Origin: Stercorarius parasiticus
Lineage: Eukaryota > Chordata > Aves > Charadriiformes > Stercorariidae
Direction: 5' to 3'
DNA: 64,000 nt
NCBI GenBank assembly: GCA_013396915.1
Contig: VWZL01000728.1
Location: 1,888,561 to 1,952,560 of the forward strand
A program made the translations under genes and the position numbers. Of the stretch, positions 62,101-64,000 are shown in pieces; within the stretch, counting starts at the first letter, position 1, and each line of letters starts with the position of its first letter. A model generated the notes under the pieces. The model worked only from the letters and a program-made list of their open reading frames with translations. It ran no database searches and was not told the DNA's origin.

Positions 62101-63539
62101 AAATAAGTTATCTTTACTGCTAAGCCTAGAAATTGACAAATTAGGAGAAGAATCTTTCAAAGCCTTTAAGATAGACCCACTATAATTATTTTGCTTCTAG
62201 CAAACAAGCAAGTTAAGTTCAAATGAACAATTCACCACAATGATTACAGGGCAGTGACTGTCACTTGCTAACACTCTGAGAGCTCTGTTCTCCATAGCAG
62301 TCATTAAACGTTTTCATTGTTTTGTCTCCTGTGTAAAAACAAGCTTACCAGGTGATACCAGGAACAAGCTGACTTTATATTACGCGTTTACCAGAACTCG
62401 GACATGTCAGTTCCTGAAATGTCATTATACTGTTCTGCAAAGCTGCCCCACAGAACATCTTGATCAAAAATACTTAGACTCCAGTTATCCAAAGGACAAC
62501 TCAAGTACCCAACAACTCGATCCAGAAATGTAAAAAGCCTCCTCTACAAGTATCCTATGACTTTCTTCAAAATGCAGCCTGTATATCAGGCTTCCCTTCA
62601 ACTCTGACATCACATCTTGTCCCATCACCTCTAACTAAAAAGGAAACCTTCATCCTCCTGCTACACTGTTAGCTGACATGGGACACAAAGACAAGGGGAA
62701 GCACTTCTCTCTTTGACAGTGCTCCCTCCAAATACAAAGGATACCCCATCCTTGGTCCCCTGCTCCAGCGAGGGCACCCCAAGGAGAACCCAATCTCTTC
62801 CCGAGTTGCATGGGGGAATGACACACTCAGCCCCCCAGCCTCCCAAAGGCCGGGGTAGACTCTCACCTCGCCCCCCAGGGACGGCCGCCCCATGGACCCT
62901 TGTGTCCCAGCATCACGGAGAGCCCCCGAGGCTGGAGGAGGCACAGGGTACCCCCAGTCCCCAGGGGTCCCGCCGCGCGGGGGCGGCCTCCCTCCCCGGG
63001 CAGCGACCCCGCAGGAGCCCACCTTTCCCCGGCGGTACGGCGGCGACTGCCGACACCCCAGGGCTGGAAGAGGCGACAGCGGCGGCGTTGCCCCCTATCG
63101 CGATAGTGGCAGCGGCGGTGACCCGGCTGAGCAGCGCGTTCTCGCCGGCAGAGTCCGCATCGCCGCCCGCCGTTCCCAGAAGCCCGGTGCCGGTGGGGCT
63201 GAGGGCGGCAGCGCCGAGATCGTCGCCAAGCAGGCGGGCTTCGCGCCGCAGGATCTCCTCGGACTCGCGGAGGTTGCTGCGCCGCAGGAACTGCAGCACA
63301 GCCACCAGAGTCTGCCGGTCCAGCGCCGACGGAGATGCGGCCGGGCCCGGTGCCACAGGCTTAGAGGGAGCCGCCTCCGCACCGCTCCCCGCCACCTCTC
63401 CTTCCGCCGCCGCGGCCGGGGCAGCGACAGGAGCGGCGGCCGGGGCAGCGACAGGGGGCTGCTGCGGCGACGTTCCCGCCTCAGGGTCCGGCTTTACCAC
63501 CACCACCACCTCCGCCGGCTCCTCAGGTAGTGCCGCCAT
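53186..63539 (-). CDS. TAF5: TFIID subunit 5 (TBP-associated factor, WD40 protein)
   Basis: TAF5 is a core scaffold of TFIID, the RNA polymerase II promoter-recognition complex. Eleven exons joined at GT-AG sites with consistent frame give 787 residues (human 800): 63539-63023, 61781-61541, 60386-60071, 59393-59230, 58764-58629, 58116-57996, 57010-56881, 55818-55654, 55225-55048, 54903-54726, 53403-53186. Residues 1-72 are low-complexity Ala/Pro/Val. A LisH motif follows at about 74-106 (DRQTLVAVLQFLRRSNLRES), then the NTD2 helical domain at about 177-335 (EDQPDVSAVLSAYNQQGD onward), nearly identical to human. An acidic then lysine-rich linker lies near 368-412. From 459 to the end run about six to seven WD40 repeats with DGTVRLW, DRTVRLW, DGRVLLW and DNTVRLW blade ends. 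The protein ends in LLLAAGAYSSQ. The start is the MAAL site, as in human. It is tail to tail with ATP5MK. Confidence 0.98.
53404..54725 (-). other. TAF5 last intron, 1.3 kb
   Basis: GT-AG intron before the terminal exon. Unique AT-rich sequence; no repeat or gene recognised. Confidence 0.85.
55819..56880 (-). other. TAF5 intron, 1.1 kb
   Basis: Between exons ending at 56881 and starting at 55818. AT-rich; nothing recognisable. Confidence 0.85.
57011..57995 (-). other. TAF5 intron, 1 kb
   Basis: Between exons ending at 57996 and starting at 57010. No repeat or gene recognised. Confidence 0.85.
60387..61540 (-). other. TAF5 second intron, 1.15 kb
   Basis: Contains a short AT-dinucleotide patch (about 61428-61462). 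No LINE fragment or gene seen. Confidence 0.85.
61782..63022 (-). other. TAF5 first intron, 1.2 kb
   Basis: Donor AAAG|GTGGGC at 63022. The part near the exon (62850-63022) is CpG-rich and continues the promoter island; the rest is unique. Confidence 0.85.
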
Positions 63540-63543
63540 CTTG
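63532..63543 (-). promoter_or_regulatory. TISU/YY1 element over the TAF5 start codon
   Basis: On the minus strand CAAGATGGCGGC contains the TAF5 ATG and fits the TISU consensus SAASATGGCGGC exactly. It is also a full YY1 site (CCGCCATCTTG on the plus strand). TISU elements direct both transcription and scanning-independent initiation on very short leaders (established for the class). Confidence 0.7.
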
Positions 63544-64000
63544 TATCGCCCCCCATTCACCGGCAGCGGGCGGGCGCCGCCAAGCGCGGACGCCCTCACG
63601 ACAGTCAGAGCAAATGACGGCTACTGCCGCCGCTAGTTACCAAGGCTTCGTTTTGCGACACTGGCAGGCGCGCTTTATGGCAGCGGGAGTAGCTGGAGGC
63701 GGTCGGAGCCGTTGCGAGGCAGTCGCTGCGCTACGGGGTTCCTGGCGCGAATAGAGCGTAATTTTGGGCGGTAGCTGCGTGGGTACGAATCACAGACCTC
63801 AGTGGTGCTAGTGGTGCGCGAGAAACCTTATCCAGAAACGGGTTGATTTGGTGTTAATAACCGGTGCTCTCCGTGGAGCAGACCAAGGATGGCCGTAGGA
63901 GTGTACGCTCTTACAGGCNGTGCCGCCGCGCACGCGTCCCGGGGACCGACGCTGGTGGACTACGTCTCCCGCCGTCCCTCCGCGGGCGGCCGGTGGCCGG
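63540..64000 (-). promoter_or_regulatory. TAF5: CpG-rich TAF5 promoter region and window edge
   Basis: Upstream of the TAF5 start the DNA stays CpG-rich to the end of the window, without a TATA box, as in a housekeeping promoter. In human the next gene beyond TAF5 is PCGF6, transcribed away from it, so this may be a shared promoter; no PCGF6 coding sequence is visible. An ambiguous base is at 63919. Confidence 0.6.

Noticed and set aside
63540..63599. 20-residue N-terminal extension of TAF5
   Set aside because: The upstream codon at 63599 is GTG, not ATG; the ATG at 63539 is in strong TISU context and matches the human start.
62713..63636. 307-codon open frame on the plus strand opposite TAF5 exon 1
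   Set aside because: It is a low-complexity Ala/Pro/Ser/Arg shadow of the GC-rich TAF5 exon, with no homology or splice support.
63855..64000. Start of PCGF6 at the right edge
   Set aside because: Synteny predicts it nearby, but no coding sequence or splice site supports it in the visible bases.

Overview
The window is a piece of vertebrate nuclear genome, almost certainly avian. Every gene is split by GT-AG introns. The dispersed repeats are 3' fragments of CR1, the dominant bird LINE, and several end in the typical 3' ATTCTGTG-type octamers. The encoded proteins align closely with their human counterparts. There is no prokaryotic, viral or CRISPR-like content.

The layout matches the human 10q24.33 block read in reverse. 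From left to right it holds the tail of CALHM3 (+, 1-228), CALHM1 (+, 6371-8827, two exons), CALHM2 (+, 14354-15396, two exons), PDCD11/RRP5 (-, 45666 down to 20257, 35 coding exons reconstructed plus a non-coding first exon that runs into an assembly gap), ATP5MK/USMG5/DAPIT (+, 48996-49267 coding) and TAF5 (-, 63539 down to 53186, 11 coding exons). I assembled the exons by joining GT-AG boundaries that keep the reading frame. The resulting lengths are 338 aa (CALHM1), 319 aa (CALHM2), 1836 aa (PDCD11), 59 aa (ATP5MK) and 787 aa (TAF5), all close to the family lengths.

Functionally there are two parts. The left 16 kb is a tandem cluster of large-pore CALHM channel genes with wide, gene-free, GC-rich spacers. 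The right part is a compact block of housekeeping genes: rRNA processing (PDCD11), the mitochondrial ATP synthase (ATP5MK) and the TFIID scaffold (TAF5). PDCD11 and ATP5MK are head to head over a CpG-rich region that is mostly an N gap (46514-47240). ATP5MK and TAF5 are tail to tail, as are CALHM2 and PDCD11. The right edge is the CpG-rich TAF5 promoter.

I did not find an undescribed multi-gene system. The less ordinary items are: a perfect TISU/YY1 element on the TAF5 start codon; a possible in-frame alternative first coding exon of PDCD11; two compact intronic hairpins in PDCD11 and one perfect 13-bp hairpin between CALHM1 and CALHM2; a shared C-tail motif in CALHM3 and CALHM1; paired MARE/NF-E2-type sites upstream of CALHM2; and a candidate start-overlapping upstream ORF at CALHM1.
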